Shown: piece after piece, positions 1 to 8,532 of the stretch
Position numbering within the stretch: the first letter of the stretch is position 1
Layout of the letters: each line of letters opens with the position of its first letter
From: Lachnospiraceae bacterium MC2017
GTDB lineage: Bacteria > Bacillota > Clostridia > Lachnospirales > Lachnospiraceae
Direction: 5' to 3'
Length of the DNA: 41,508 nt
NCBI GenBank assembly: GCA_000701625.1
Contig: JNJK01000036.1
Span: 1-41,508, forward strand
Program-made: the position numbers and the translations under genes
The notes under the pieces: model-generated
Database searches by the model: none
Seen by the model: the letters and a program-made list of their open reading frames with translations, nothing else
Told to the model about the DNA's origin: nothing

Positions 1-149
1 TTCTGATTTGAACATACAGAAAACTCATCCCATTCTTTAAGCATCACATCAATATAAAAATCAACAGCTCTGCGATAGAGTATGGTCGTATCCTTGAAAA
101 TGTGATTATATTCTTTTATTTTTACCGAATATGTGGACATTATCTTCAT
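1..149 (-). CDS. tnpB: IS200/IS605 accessory protein TnpB, N-terminal part (cut by window edge)
   Basis: An open frame starts at the ATG at 149 on the minus strand, eight bases after a strong AAAGGAGG site, and runs off the window after 49 codons. It begins MKIMSTYSVKIKEYNH and lies 21 bases downstream of tnpA in the same direction. That is the usual tnpA-tnpB order of IS605-type elements, and the sequence resembles the start of TnpB proteins. TnpB proteins are RNA-guided DNA nucleases related to Cas12 that act with an RNA from the element's right end. The RuvC and zinc-finger parts and the guide RNA region are outside the window, so activity cannot be judged. Identity rests mainly on position. 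Confidence 0.7.
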   Translation of the reverse strand, partial: MKIMSTYSVKIKEYNHIFKDTTILYRRAVDFYIDVMLKEWDEFSVCSNQ

Positions 150-170
150 ATCACAGAGCCTCCTTTCGTC

Positions 171-599
171 TTAACGTTCTTTTTGTGAATCGATGTAATG
201 CTTTACCTGCTCAAAACTTCTGTCACTGACAGTAACAATGCAATAGGATGGATTCCAAAGATGACCTCCCCACAACTGTTTTTTTAATTCAGGATGTTTC
301 ATAAACAGCCATCGTGCCGTATTTCCCTTTAGGATCTTTATCATATCTGAAGGAAAAAACTGCGGTTTGCAGTCTACGAGAATATGTATATGATCCGGCA
401 TAACTTCCATTGCAAGTATTGAAAAGGAATACTCCTTTGCCAGCACGTTAAGATATCCCTTAATATCATCATCAATACCATTAGAAAGAACTTTTTTCCG
501 ATACTTGGTACACCATACAATGTGATACTGTAAAGAATATACATAACCTCTACCATATGTAAGTTTGGAGTAATTTGTATTATAAATAGCTTTATCCAT
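171..599 (-). CDS. tnpA: IS200/IS605 family transposase TnpA (Y1 HUH)
   Basis: This 142-residue protein has the usual size of the single-domain Y1 HUH transposases that move IS200/IS605 elements as single-stranded circles. The family signatures are visible: HIVWCTKYRKK near residue 27, the metal-binding His pair in MPDHIHILVDCKP near residue 68, and the nucleophile tyrosine in VKHYIDSQ near residue 132. It appears intact and therefore potentially active. It precedes tnpB, and a long imperfect palindrome lies just upstream at 638-681, as expected for the element's left end. Confidence 0.95.
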   Translation of the reverse strand: MDKAIYNTNYSKLTYGRGYVYSLQYHIVWCTKYRKKVLSNGIDDDIKGYLNVLAKEYSFSILAMEVMPDHIHILVDCKPQFFPSDMIKILKGNTARWLFMKHPELKKQLWGGHLWNPSYCIVTVSDRSFEQVKHYIDSQKER

Positions 600-637
600 G
601 TAACCATTATACCATATGTAGTTATAAAGAAAAAGAA

Positions 638-681
638 GCGGCGGCTAACTCACGACTAAAGTCACGAGAATGCGCCGCCGC
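638..681. repeat. Hairpin at the left end of the IS200/IS605 element
   Basis: An 8-bp perfect stem, GCGGCGGC (638-645) with GCCGCCGC (674-681), encloses a second short stem, GACT-AA-AGTC, with a CTC/GAG extension. Subterminal hairpins of this kind are the structures that TnpA recognises in single-stranded ends of IS605-family elements. The exact left boundary of the element was not located; it should lie between here and about 720. Confidence 0.7.
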
Positions 682-768
682 AGTTATTCAAAACGACGAA
701 TATTGCGTCCCTAGTATCAAATAGTTTGATATAATATAGTTGTAACATACCTATAAAAGGAAAAATAC

Positions 769-1629
769 ATGAGTACAGACAAAATAAACGAAGAAATAAT
801 CGAAGAAGTTGGAAGCATAAACTATGTAAAACATGTTATAAAAGCAACTGTTTTTTCCGATTTATTTTATAACCCCAAATATCTGATAGAATTATATCAG
901 ACATTGCACCCAGAAGATAAATCTGCCACAGAGAAAGACTTAAGAGATGTCACTATTCGTAATGTATTGGTGAACGATATAGTAAACGACTTAGGTTTCA
1001 GAGTTGGAAACAGACTCTTATTGCTCTTAGAAGCACAATCAACATGGAGCTTGAACATTCTAATAAGAGTTCTCATGTACCTTGCAAGAACTTATCAGCA
1101 GTATTTCAAAGAACAAAAAGCGGATTTATATAGTTCAACAAAGGTAAGTGTGCCGAAACCAGAGCTATATGTAGTATATGTTGGAGATGAACCAAATATA
1201 CAGGATACGATTTCTCTGGCGGATGAATTTTATAATGGCGACGATACCTACTTAAACCTCAAGATAAAAGTTATTAAACAGAGTGATGGTTCGGATATTT
1301 TGAATCAGTATATATTATTTTCCAAGATATATAATGAGCAAAGACGGCTCCACGGTAGAAAAAAGGAAACCATATTAAATACAATTCGCATCTGTAAAGA
1401 CAGGAATATCCTTAGAGAATACCTTGAATCACGTGAAAAGGAGGTTGTGGATATTATGATGACGTTATTTGATGAACAGGAAATAGCGGAGATGCACGAT
1501 ACCAGTATGATGGAAAAAGGAAAGACAGATACCTTGGTTTCGCTCGTCAAGGATAACCTTTTAAGTATCAATGAGGCAGCCAAGAGACTAGGCATTACAG
1601 AAGACAAGTTTAAGGAATATTTGAAATAA
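769..1629 (+). CDS. Rpn family recombination-promoting nuclease / PD-(D/E)XK transposase-like
   Basis: This 286-residue protein matches the Rpn/YhgA-like group (PD-(D/E)XK nuclease family transposase, common and multicopy in Lachnospiraceae). The N-terminal part has the VKHVIKATVFSDLFYNP-type start. The nuclease core follows, with Asp in VNDLGFRVG and the EXQ element in LLLLLEAQS near residue 88. The C-terminal tail ends in a small helix-turn-helix-like segment, NEAAKRLGITEDKFKEYL. Rpn proteins of Escherichia coli are DNA endonucleases that promote RecA-independent recombination; whether this one acts the same way is not known. A TATAAT lies at 730-735 and a purine-rich AAAAGGA site precedes the ATG. 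It stands alone next to the IS605 element and ends at a clear terminator. Confidence 0.85.
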   Translation: MSTDKINEEIIEEVGSINYVKHVIKATVFSDLFYNPKYLIELYQTLHPEDKSATEKDLRDVTIRNVLVNDIVNDLGFRVGNRLLLLLEAQSTWSLNILIRVLMYLARTYQQYFKEQKADLYSSTKVSVPKPELYVVYVGDEPNIQDTISLADEFYNGDDTYLNLKIKVIKQSDGSDILNQYILFSKIYNEQRRLHGRKKETILNTIRICKDRNILREYLESREKEVVDIMMTLFDEQEIAEMHDTSMMEKGKTDTLVSLVKDNLLSINEAAKRLGITEDKFKEYLK

Positions 1630-1656
1630 TAAAACAGATTACATTTTCTAACAAAC

Positions 1657-1688
1657 AAGGCAGCCGCTTTCATCCCAGCGACTGCCTT
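1657..1688 (+). terminator. Intrinsic terminator of the Rpn gene
   Basis: The stem AAGGCAG-c-CGCT pairs with AGCG-a-CTGCCTT around an 8-base loop and is followed by TTTCTTATT. It lies 28 bases after the Rpn stop codon. The opposite strand has a weaker T-rich tail, so it may also serve the convergent gene ending at 1717. Confidence 0.85.
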
Positions 1689-1716
1689 TCTTATTACCTA
1701 TTCATTATGAATTGCC

Positions 1717-3783
1717 TTATGAATTCGAACCCGAATCCCCCGATCCGCCTACATACTGTGATGCATCGACTGATCCTTCGAAGTTGCCGGAGAACTTGAT
1801 GGTTGTTCCGTCCAGTGTCCACATCTTCTTGGAGACCTTCTTCTTTTTACCGTCCAGGATCCATTTTACTGACTTGATCTTTCCGTCTTTGCTTGTGATC
1901 TCCACGTTTGAAGCGTTCAGCTTTCTCGGTGTGATCTCAAAGGTGAATGTCTTGCCTGTGTATTCTTGCTTGATTTTGTTTTTAGCTTCCTTGCTGATTC
2001 CATTTCCCTTTAATCCGGTGATACTGTATGTTGCTGTACCGGCATTCTTGTTATTCTTGTACTTTACTTTGATTTCCTTGCCGCTGTAACAATTACCATC
2101 GGAATCTGTGATTGAAAGTACAGAATCAAGCTTGATCTTCTTGCCTGTGTACTGGATGTTGTTTAATGTTGTAGTAGTATAACCTGTATCGGAAGTGATC
2201 GGTGCTGGTGTGGGATCATCACCTGATCCGGGATTGCTGTGGTTATTGTTATCGTCATCATTGCCTGCAGCAGGAGCTTTTTTGTAACCGGCATTTATAG
2301 CCAGCATGTCGGCTCCCTTAAGAAGATAATTATATAATTCACCACCACTACACAATTCATCCAGAGTACCTGAATAAGCGACTGCCACATCAGAACCACT
2401 GCCTGTACTATCTGGATATGTATCAGCATATTTTTCAGGGTACAGATAAATACAGCTTGCTACTTCAATTTGGAATGGATGCGTGTACTCATAACCCCAT
2501 GACTCGTTTTTACCTGGCATCTCGAAAGGATTTTTTCCTTCGTAAATAATTACAGATGTAATAATGCTCCCTGTCTGTTCTGATCCATCATAGTCAGAAG
2601 GATATGTATACGGCAAGCTAGTAGCATTATAACTATCTGTTAACCAATGTGGGTTCCATCCTGTTTCACTTGGTTCTGTCATATCCACAATATTTTCACC
2701 CAATATTATAAACTCTTGAGCAAGTGCCTCTTTATGAAGAGATACATTATTATAATATGAAGCATACATATTGCCATTTATACCATATTCACTGTTTTTT
2801 CCATATGATTCAGGCATGTTTAGTTTATAATCTAACATTTGCGCGTGTTTTAAACCTCCATACCCAATTTCGATCTGCTTTGTTTGCTTTGGCATGCTAA
2901 TAATTGGATAACCAGACTTACCTTCGGCATCTTTTATATAAAACGCATTTTTTCCAATATAAGTAATCTCGTTTGACTTTAATTCAAATTCAGGATGTGA
3001 GTATTTTTTGTACCTAACTCGATTTTCATAGACAACCTGAGGGATTTTGGATACAAAACCAGCAAACGCATGATCTCCAAAAACAGTACATGACTCTGGA
3101 CAAATCACTTTACTGGCACCAATACTATCCCTTGTAGCAAAGTTTTCACCAATTTCAGTGATTCCCTTTTCAAAAACAATGTATGTCTCTTTTGGACAAG
3201 ATAATTTTTTTGCCTCAGAGAGGATACTTGATGCGTTACTTATCTGCGTTGACTGTCGAGCAACAGTGTCGGGGGTGCCATTTTCAGGAGTTGTATTTAT
3301 AGAGACATAAATTGTTGTAACGCCGGTTGATTCATCATAAACAGCGTGTATATCAAGGTTGTCATAAATTGACCAATCTACACCATTTATAATATGAGGA
3401 TATGCATTTCCTGTAGAATGATATGTAATATCAAACAAATACCCGTTCTGTCCACTTTCATTTGTCCAGTATCCATGAGAAAACATGTTTTCATGTTCAA
3501 TCTTTTCATTTATTATCTGGAGCATTTCGTCATTCGGTACATTTACTTCACGTGTTGAGTCAGAACTGCAGATAACACTTTCTGCTTCCTCATGTTCTGA
3601 ATTAGTTATTGCAGAGGTTGTATCTTTAGCACTCTCAGAGTCTTCCAAAACTGTATATTCTGAAAACTCTTCACAAGACGATGTTATCTCTTCCGCATGA
3701 ACAGGTACAGCTGCAGGTGATACAGAGATTGCTGCTGCAAGCAGAACCGCTATTCCTCTAAACCCTCTTGGTTTCTTAATCAT
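1717..3783 (-). CDS. Secreted BspA/LRR-like surface protein, paralogue 1
   Basis: This 688-residue protein has a cleavable signal peptide (basic start, hydrophobic core, VPVHAEE cleavage region near residue 30). The middle region has weak BspA-type leucine-rich elements, such as GITEIGENF near residue 205 and ITYIGKNAF near residue 275. A D/N/P-rich linker (about 505-535) is followed by an Ig/MBG-like C-terminal module with YKNNKNAGTATYSITG and FEITPRKL, then a Gly/Ser-rich tail. No LPXTG motif or membrane anchor is visible, so how it is retained is unknown. It is a tandem paralogue of the protein at 3988-5823, sharing signal peptide, domain order, C-terminal module and upstream region. The start at 3783 follows GAGG by 8 bases. 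The exact function, probably adhesion or binding, is not known. Confidence 0.8.
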   Translation of the reverse strand: MIKKPRGFRGIAVLLAAAISVSPAAVPVHAEEITSSCEEFSEYTVLEDSESAKDTTSAITNSEHEEAESVICSSDSTREVNVPNDEMLQIINEKIEHENMFSHGYWTNESGQNGYLFDITYHSTGNAYPHIINGVDWSIYDNLDIHAVYDESTGVTTIYVSINTTPENGTPDTVARQSTQISNASSILSEAKKLSCPKETYIVFEKGITEIGENFATRDSIGASKVICPESCTVFGDHAFAGFVSKIPQVVYENRVRYKKYSHPEFELKSNEITYIGKNAFYIKDAEGKSGYPIISMPKQTKQIEIGYGGLKHAQMLDYKLNMPESYGKNSEYGINGNMYASYYNNVSLHKEALAQEFIILGENIVDMTEPSETGWNPHWLTDSYNATSLPYTYPSDYDGSEQTGSIITSVIIYEGKNPFEMPGKNESWGYEYTHPFQIEVASCIYLYPEKYADTYPDSTGSGSDVAVAYSGTLDELCSGGELYNYLLKGADMLAINAGYKKAPAAGNDDDNNNHSNPGSGDDPTPAPITSDTGYTTTTLNNIQYTGKKIKLDSVLSITDSDGNCYSGKEIKVKYKNNKNAGTATYSITGLKGNGISKEAKNKIKQEYTGKTFTFEITPRKLNASNVEITSKDGKIKSVKWILDGKKKKVSKKMWTLDGTTIKFSGNFEGSVDASQYVGGSGDSGSNS

Positions 3784-3859
3784 GTTACTTACCTCGATTT
3801 CTTGTAAAAAAAATATAAGTTACCTGCGATTTCAAAAGAAATCTTAATTGATTCTGTAT

Positions 3860-3875
3860 ACACTGTATCATAGTG
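3860..3875. promoter_or_regulatory. Conserved upstream palindrome-like motif, copy 1
   Basis: ACACTGTATCATAGTG lies 77 bases upstream of the paralogue 1 start. The same 16 bases occur upstream of paralogue 2, embedded in about 70 bases of shared sequence that includes CGATAACTT and a TCCAAAA stretch. On the coding strand it reads CACTATGATACAGTGT, with CACT/AGTG arms and a TATGAT that could serve as -10. Conservation in both copies suggests a promoter or operator. Confidence 0.5.
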
Positions 3876-3931
3876 AAAAATTTTGGATTTTTTATATACA
3901 AGTTATCGAGAATCAAATATGAAAGAAATGA

Positions 3932-3968
3932 ATCGAATAGACGAAGGTGTTCCCCCTGTCTATTCGAT
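3932..3968 (-). terminator. Terminator of paralogue 2
   Basis: A perfect 11-bp stem, ATCGAATAGAC / GTCTATTCGAT, encloses a 15-base loop and is followed on the minus strand by a T-rich TTCATTTCTTTC. It lies 20 bases past the stop codon of the protein ending at 3988 and separates the two paralogues into two transcripts. Confidence 0.75.
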
Positions 3969-3987
3969 CCAATGAGTTCAATAATGT

Positions 3988-5823
3988 TTACTTTGCTGAG
4001 TTTTCGGATACGAGATACAAAGAACCATCTGCTGTTCCTGTGAAATTGCCTGTAAATGTGATAGTAGTTCCGCTTGTGCTCCACATTTTTTTAGGCACAC
4101 TCCTCTTTTTTCCTTTTCTATCAATCCACTTAACAAATGTTAGTTTACTATTTCTTCCCTTAAAAAAGATATTGTCATTGTAAAGCTCTCTTGGAGTAAT
4201 CTCAAAAGTAAAAGCTGTTCCGGAAAGCTCTGATTTTATAGCCTTATTATCTTCCTTATTGCCTTTTACTCCTCTGATGTAGTATGTAGCTGTACCAGCG
4301 TTCTTATTATTTTTATATTTAACCTTAATCTGCTTACCACTATAAGTATTACCATTTGGCGTTGTTACAGAGATTATATCAGCGAGATTGATCTTCTTGC
4401 CTGCATACTGGGCACTGCTTACTGTATTAATGGTATATCCATTGTGTGAAATAGTTGATTTTTTGTAATCTCCCAAATTTGAAAGACTACCATCTTTTGC
4501 CTTCTGATAGTAAGTTTCAAGATTCTCGCACAGTTCATCAAGTGAGCAGTCATATGCAAATCTTCCCATACTTTCAAGTGCAGCCTGGTCAAAACCATCA
4601 CCTGTATAGGTTGACTTACTTGTTGAAGGGTAAAAAGTGATAACATTTCCACCGGCCATTTCACGAAACTGTCGTTTAGTAAACGGATTATCTCCTGTAA
4701 AAATGGCGATATTACCATATTGTGCAAAAACTGGATCTCCTTCAGCATCGGGCGTCATAGAAAAATTTTTATCAAAAATTACTACAGGACTGCAATCAAG
4801 CGCCGAGGTTCCAAATGTCATATTTGACAGGAAAGCTGCATTTTCTGCTGCGTTTGCAAGATCTGTTCTACCTATGCCATTATATATATCTTCTCCTGCA
4901 TTTACATGATAATTACAGATTGGTCCATGTAGTGCATAATCTTCAACACAACAATTTCCTGTCTGTCTAGGCATATAAAATGTAGGTATTCCAGTTACCG
5001 GTCTGTCATTAGTGAAATCATAAATAGGGGCGGCACGGAATGCGCCTGTTTCAATCAGTTCAATTTTATCTGATTTGAAAGTGATGCTTATCTTCTTATA
5101 GTAATCTCCCGTTGCTGCGAAAGGCATAACCTGACAAGCGCAGGAATCAAACTTTACGCATGATTCCGGAAAAGTCATGCTTCTCAGGGATGCAGTAAGA
5201 GCGGTTTTGTTTTTGTCGAAGTAATGATCTCCGATTTCTGTAATTCCTTCTTCAAAGATGATATCTACAAGCGTTTCACCCGTAATTCCCACTGCATTCT
5301 TTACTGCCGGAAGAATATTAGCAACAACACTCCAGCCTCTTTCCGACGTATAAGCGACGGTAGTTGTACCAACTCCTGGTGCCGGATCTGAGGTTATCGC
5401 CTGTGAGATTGTTACAACATTTGAATCCGCATCGTATGTTACATGAACATCGAGGTTATCTTTGATATCGCTTAATTCGCTTACAATGCCGCTTGAGTTA
5501 TATGAGAGATCAATAAGATAACCATTCTGACCGCTCTCGCTTGTCCACGAACCGTTATCAGTAACTTCAACCTCATGTAGTTTATTGCTGATCAGCTGAA
5601 GAACTTCATCACTTGCTTCGTTTCTTCCTTTAATAGTCACGCTCTGGACAGATGTGTTATTGTCAGACACTTCTTCATTTGAAGCTACAGGAGTTTCCGC
5701 TTCTGTATACTCTTCTATTTCTGCTATCTCTTCTGCATAAACTGGCACTGCTACCGGCGATACAGCAATCGCTGCTGCAAGCAGGACTGCTATTCTCTTA
5801 AAGTTCCTTGTTTTCTTAAACAT
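3988..5823 (-). CDS. Secreted BspA/LRR-like surface protein, paralogue 2
   Basis: This 611-residue secreted protein has a signal peptide nearly identical to paralogue 1 (KRIAVLLAAAIAVSPVAVPVYAEE). Both share the opening block around SWTSESGQNGYL / YWTNESGQNGYL, the GITEIGDHYF element near residue 195 and the C-terminal module with YKNNKNAGTATYYIRG and FEITPRELYNDN. It lacks the long linker and the Gly/Ser tail of paralogue 1. No sortase signal is present. The ATG at 5823 follows GCGAGGTAATGAAAA. The middle parts have diverged more than the ends, consistent with an old duplication and relaxed or diversifying selection on the exposed part. The ligand is unknown. Confidence 0.8.
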   Translation of the reverse strand: MFKKTRNFKRIAVLLAAAIAVSPVAVPVYAEEIAEIEEYTEAETPVASNEEVSDNNTSVQSVTIKGRNEASDEVLQLISNKLHEVEVTDNGSWTSESGQNGYLIDLSYNSSGIVSELSDIKDNLDVHVTYDADSNVVTISQAITSDPAPGVGTTTVAYTSERGWSVVANILPAVKNAVGITGETLVDIIFEEGITEIGDHYFDKNKTALTASLRSMTFPESCVKFDSCACQVMPFAATGDYYKKISITFKSDKIELIETGAFRAAPIYDFTNDRPVTGIPTFYMPRQTGNCCVEDYALHGPICNYHVNAGEDIYNGIGRTDLANAAENAAFLSNMTFGTSALDCSPVVIFDKNFSMTPDAEGDPVFAQYGNIAIFTGDNPFTKRQFREMAGGNVITFYPSTSKSTYTGDGFDQAALESMGRFAYDCSLDELCENLETYYQKAKDGSLSNLGDYKKSTISHNGYTINTVSSAQYAGKKINLADIISVTTPNGNTYSGKQIKVKYKNNKNAGTATYYIRGVKGNKEDNKAIKSELSGTAFTFEITPRELYNDNIFFKGRNSKLTFVKWIDRKGKKRSVPKKMWSTSGTTITFTGNFTGTADGSLYLVSENSAK

Positions 5824-5898
5824 TTTTCATTACCTCGCTTTGTATACAATACTGTGTTTTTTTTGTGAATTCAATAAAAATCTTATTAAATTCTATAA

Positions 5899-5914
5899 AC
5901 ACTGTATCATAGTG
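5899..5914. promoter_or_regulatory. Conserved upstream palindrome-like motif, copy 2
   Basis: ACACTGTATCATAGTG occurs 76 bases upstream of the paralogue 2 start, the same distance as copy 1 from its gene. Flanking bases, including GTTATCG 30 bases further upstream, are also conserved between the two copies, so promoter and gene were duplicated together. The rest of the 5824-6093 intergenic region holds a GGGAC/GTCCC hairpin near 5980-6007 followed by T5, and the ribosome binding site of the next gene. Confidence 0.5.
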
Positions 5915-6093
5915 ATTTTTTTTGGACTTTTTGTATATAAGTTATCGGGAGACGTCTTATCTCAAATTTCTTTAATAATAGGGACAAACAGTATAAATCT
6001 CTCGTCCCTTTTTCAGATTTTTTTCATGCAGCATTTTCTTACATATTATAAACATCACGTTAATGTTGAAATCCCAAAGGGAGGAAATGTGCT

Positions 6094-8247
6094 ATGCGCA
6101 AGATCTTAAAAACAATTGTTGCGGCTGCGGTAATGATACCGGTGCTCGCCACATCGGTTGTTACCAATGCTGCGCCTTCATATGGAAGTTATGCAAATTA
6201 TGAAGGCGGTGACGTAAATACGGCAGATATACAGTATTCAACCATGCCGAATACACAATCGATTACCAAAAAAGGATATGAAGAAGCGGAACCTGATAAT
6301 CCGGCGTACAGGGACCGCACTGATGACGATTATTCAGCTGATACTACTACATGGACATCAGTCAAATGGGATGATGTCGAAGCAGGTACCGCTACAGTAA
6401 CCATCAATGCTCAGATAAACGGAAAAAGTGCAGATATTGCGCTAAAGAAGACACCGAGACTTCTGATTTTCCTGGATTCATCTTTATCAGTAAGTGATTT
6501 CTGGTGGCATCAGTACAGAGGTATATCACAATGGCTGAATCCTGAAACAAATCCCGATATGGCTCAATTGATATCTAATGCCAGAACAGCAGGAATACAG
6601 CATATATATTTTGCAATCGTTCGCTTCCCACAGCTCGCTATTTCACAGGACAACAGACTTAATGGTGCCGGCGAAGGTATGGTGGCGTATTATCCTGACT
6701 ACAATAACACATCTTCCATGTGGATCGATCTTTTGGATGATACTGCAAGAAATCGCACGATGAATGATTTTGAAGAAATGTTCAAAATGGCTGACTTAGT
6801 GCCTGAGGCCGCAAAAAATGCAGGCTTCACATATATGCGTGTGCCGCATACAAATATGGTTGCATTCAAGGCCGGTGGAATAAAGTATGGCACTTATTAT
6901 GATAATAGCAACACAGGAACATGGACTTTTGATGCTCCTGAAGAAAAAGGGCCGGTTTATTACACTCTCAATCGACAGAGTAAATACAATGGCTTATATG
7001 AAGACACGATATTTAAAGCTACTAATTATAAAACAAGAAGTCTGAAAAAAAATGATTTTAAAACAGAATATTTCTACAATCAGGTAAAAACTATACATCT
7101 ATTGAAACAGTATGATATGACCGGTGGATGGCGCAGAGTTTATGCAAGTAGTACGGCTGGATATCCGCAGATTGAAAAAATGATAGATAACAATATCCAG
7201 GGATGCGGATTCTCCAAAAACGACAGCACAACGGGTACCACAGGTGTTGCAATCTTCGGAGACTTCGTAACAGCAGACCCCGACGGATCACATCAGCGTA
7301 ACTGGTATGATAAATGGTTTGAAAAGTATTTTCAGGATACAAATGATTACTGTTATTTACAGAGATATGCCGTAGTAAGAGGAACCAAGAATGGTTTTGA
7401 TAAAACAGCAAAACTTTTCTGTAACACACTGAACAGACACTTGGTCAAAGTTGATGAAGTACCTGGTACTAACGCAGCCGAAGAAAAATGGAGAAGCATT
7501 TTTAAAGATATGTCTGCAACCACTGGTTACAGTGGTATTCTCTCCGGTGCATATTACAAGAATGCAGACCTGAAAGCAGAAATTAACACAAAATACTGGG
7601 AGCTTGCTGACGGCAGCCAGAAAACAAGCTTTGTAGTTGAGGGTAATAACAAGCTTAATGTTTGCAAGATCAAAGTAAGACTTAAGGAGCAGTATCGTTC
7701 CAAAGGTGGTTACTGGCAGGTTCTCAAGAACGTTACAGTTAATAACCATTTCCTTAACGGAGTAAATGGTGATATAAACATAACTGATAATCTCAATGGC
7801 AAGGGAATCGGTCTTATCAGATATAAAGAGACCATGAACCACTATTGGGGAACAGCTTCCAAGAAGATCAGAAGACTTTCTCAGGAAGTAAGATATTTCA
7901 CTAACAAAGGACTTATCACCGGGAATGATGACGCTGGTAGTTATCCTGGTGAAGATTACGATTATAAGGCTACAAAGTGGAATTCATATGAAAAAGATCC
8001 TACCACCGGCAAAAACTGGCGTGGAATCGACGGCGGTGAAGAAAAATACAGATGGGACAGTGGCGACGGTAAAGGTCATGTATATACGGATATTACAAGA
8101 GTAAATACCGGAAAGAGAGATATTTACGAACAGCAGATCAATAATGAAACTACCGGCAAAGATATCCCGTTCAACCACGTAAACGGCTCAACCTGGATGT
8201 TATATTCATCCGCTATTGATCAGAGGGATGCGAATAGATTCTTTTGA
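6094..8247 (+). CDS. Secreted vWA-domain protein, probably truncated at its 3' end
   Basis: This 717-residue product has a signal peptide (MRKILKTIVAAAVMIPVLATSVVTNAAP) and a von Willebrand factor A-like domain. The MIDAS start is LIFLDSSLSVSD near residue 128 (DxSxS), followed by an alternating helix/strand region up to about residue 500. A strong GGGAGG lies 9 bases before the ATG. The last roughly 10 codons appear to be foreign: read on the other strand, they are the end of a different gene remnant (8213-8349). No sorting signal, membrane anchor or complete C-terminal domain is present, although secreted vWA proteins of this group often carry Cna-B repeats and an LPXTG end. I infer a 3' deletion or rearrangement. 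The remaining protein might still be secreted. Confidence 0.75.
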   Translation: MRKILKTIVAAAVMIPVLATSVVTNAAPSYGSYANYEGGDVNTADIQYSTMPNTQSITKKGYEEAEPDNPAYRDRTDDDYSADTTTWTSVKWDDVEAGTATVTINAQINGKSADIALKKTPRLLIFLDSSLSVSDFWWHQYRGISQWLNPETNPDMAQLISNARTAGIQHIYFAIVRFPQLAISQDNRLNGAGEGMVAYYPDYNNTSSMWIDLLDDTARNRTMNDFEEMFKMADLVPEAAKNAGFTYMRVPHTNMVAFKAGGIKYGTYYDNSNTGTWTFDAPEEKGPVYYTLNRQSKYNGLYEDTIFKATNYKTRSLKKNDFKTEYFYNQVKTIHLLKQYDMTGGWRRVYASSTAGYPQIEKMIDNNIQGCGFSKNDSTTGTTGVAIFGDFVTADPDGSHQRNWYDKWFEKYFQDTNDYCYLQRYAVVRGTKNGFDKTAKLFCNTLNRHLVKVDEVPGTNAAEEKWRSIFKDMSATTGYSGILSGAYYKNADLKAEINTKYWELADGSQKTSFVVEGNNKLNVCKIKVRLKEQYRSKGGYWQVLKNVTVNNHFLNGVNGDINITDNLNGKGIGLIRYKETMNHYWGTASKKIRRLSQEVRYFTNKGLITGNDDAGSYPGEDYDYKATKWNSYEKDPTTGKNWRGIDGGEEKYRWDSGDGKGHVYTDITRVNTGKRDIYEQQINNETTGKDIPFNHVNGSTWMLYSSAIDQRDANRFF

Positions 8248-8349
8248 GATCATCCCCTAGCATTTGCACAAGCGCACTTCTCTTATTATGCGTAATCCTG
8301 CCTATATACTCGATCAAACTACAAGCATAAAAAGCTTATCATCACTCAT
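8213..8349 (-). pseudogene. Frameshifted, truncated remnant of a small hypothetical protein gene
   Basis: On the minus strand a GGAGA ribosome binding site precedes the ATG at 8349. The frame encodes MSDDKLFMLV and then stops. Shifting by one base continues directly as SLIEYIGRITHNKRSALVQM and then LGDDLKRIYSH, which resembles the start of small Firmicutes proteins of the type 'xxIEYIxRxTKNxRxxVVxxLG'. After IYSH the similarity ends, near 8225, inside the last codons of the vWA frame. So the gene suffered a one-base loss near 8317 and lost its 3' half at the junction with the vWA gene. I recognise the family only by its pattern and assign no function. Confidence 0.6.
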
Positions 8350-8449
8350 GAACCTCATCTCCTCTCACAAATTTCAATGTTTTACGCTTATTATAACATC
8401 GTCCCTCAAATGATACACTGATTCGTAGTTTTAGATTTTCACAATACAA

Positions 8450-8479
8450 AAAAGCAGAAACAGCTTTTTCATCTGCCAT
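8450..8479 (-). terminator. Probable terminator of the DUF1593 lipoprotein gene
   Basis: On the minus strand GCAGA pairs with TCTGC over a 13-base loop and is followed by TTTTTTG. It lies about 55 bases after the stop at 8533. A second hairpin, CAACCT/AGGTTG, lies at about 8498-8515. The stems are short, so confidence is moderate. Confidence 0.5.
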
Positions 8480-8532
8480 TCCTGCCTTTTCTTTCAACCT
8501 ACGACATCAGGTTGTCTATTTTTTTACTATGA

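Noticed and set aside
769-1629. Part of the IS200/IS605 element
   Set aside because: The Rpn-type gene is on the opposite strand, outside the left-end hairpin, with its own promoter-like sequence and terminator.
5979-6012. Attenuator in the leader of the vWA gene
   Set aside because: Only a 6-bp stem with a long loop is present; without evidence for an upstream promoter this stays a possibility, not a call.
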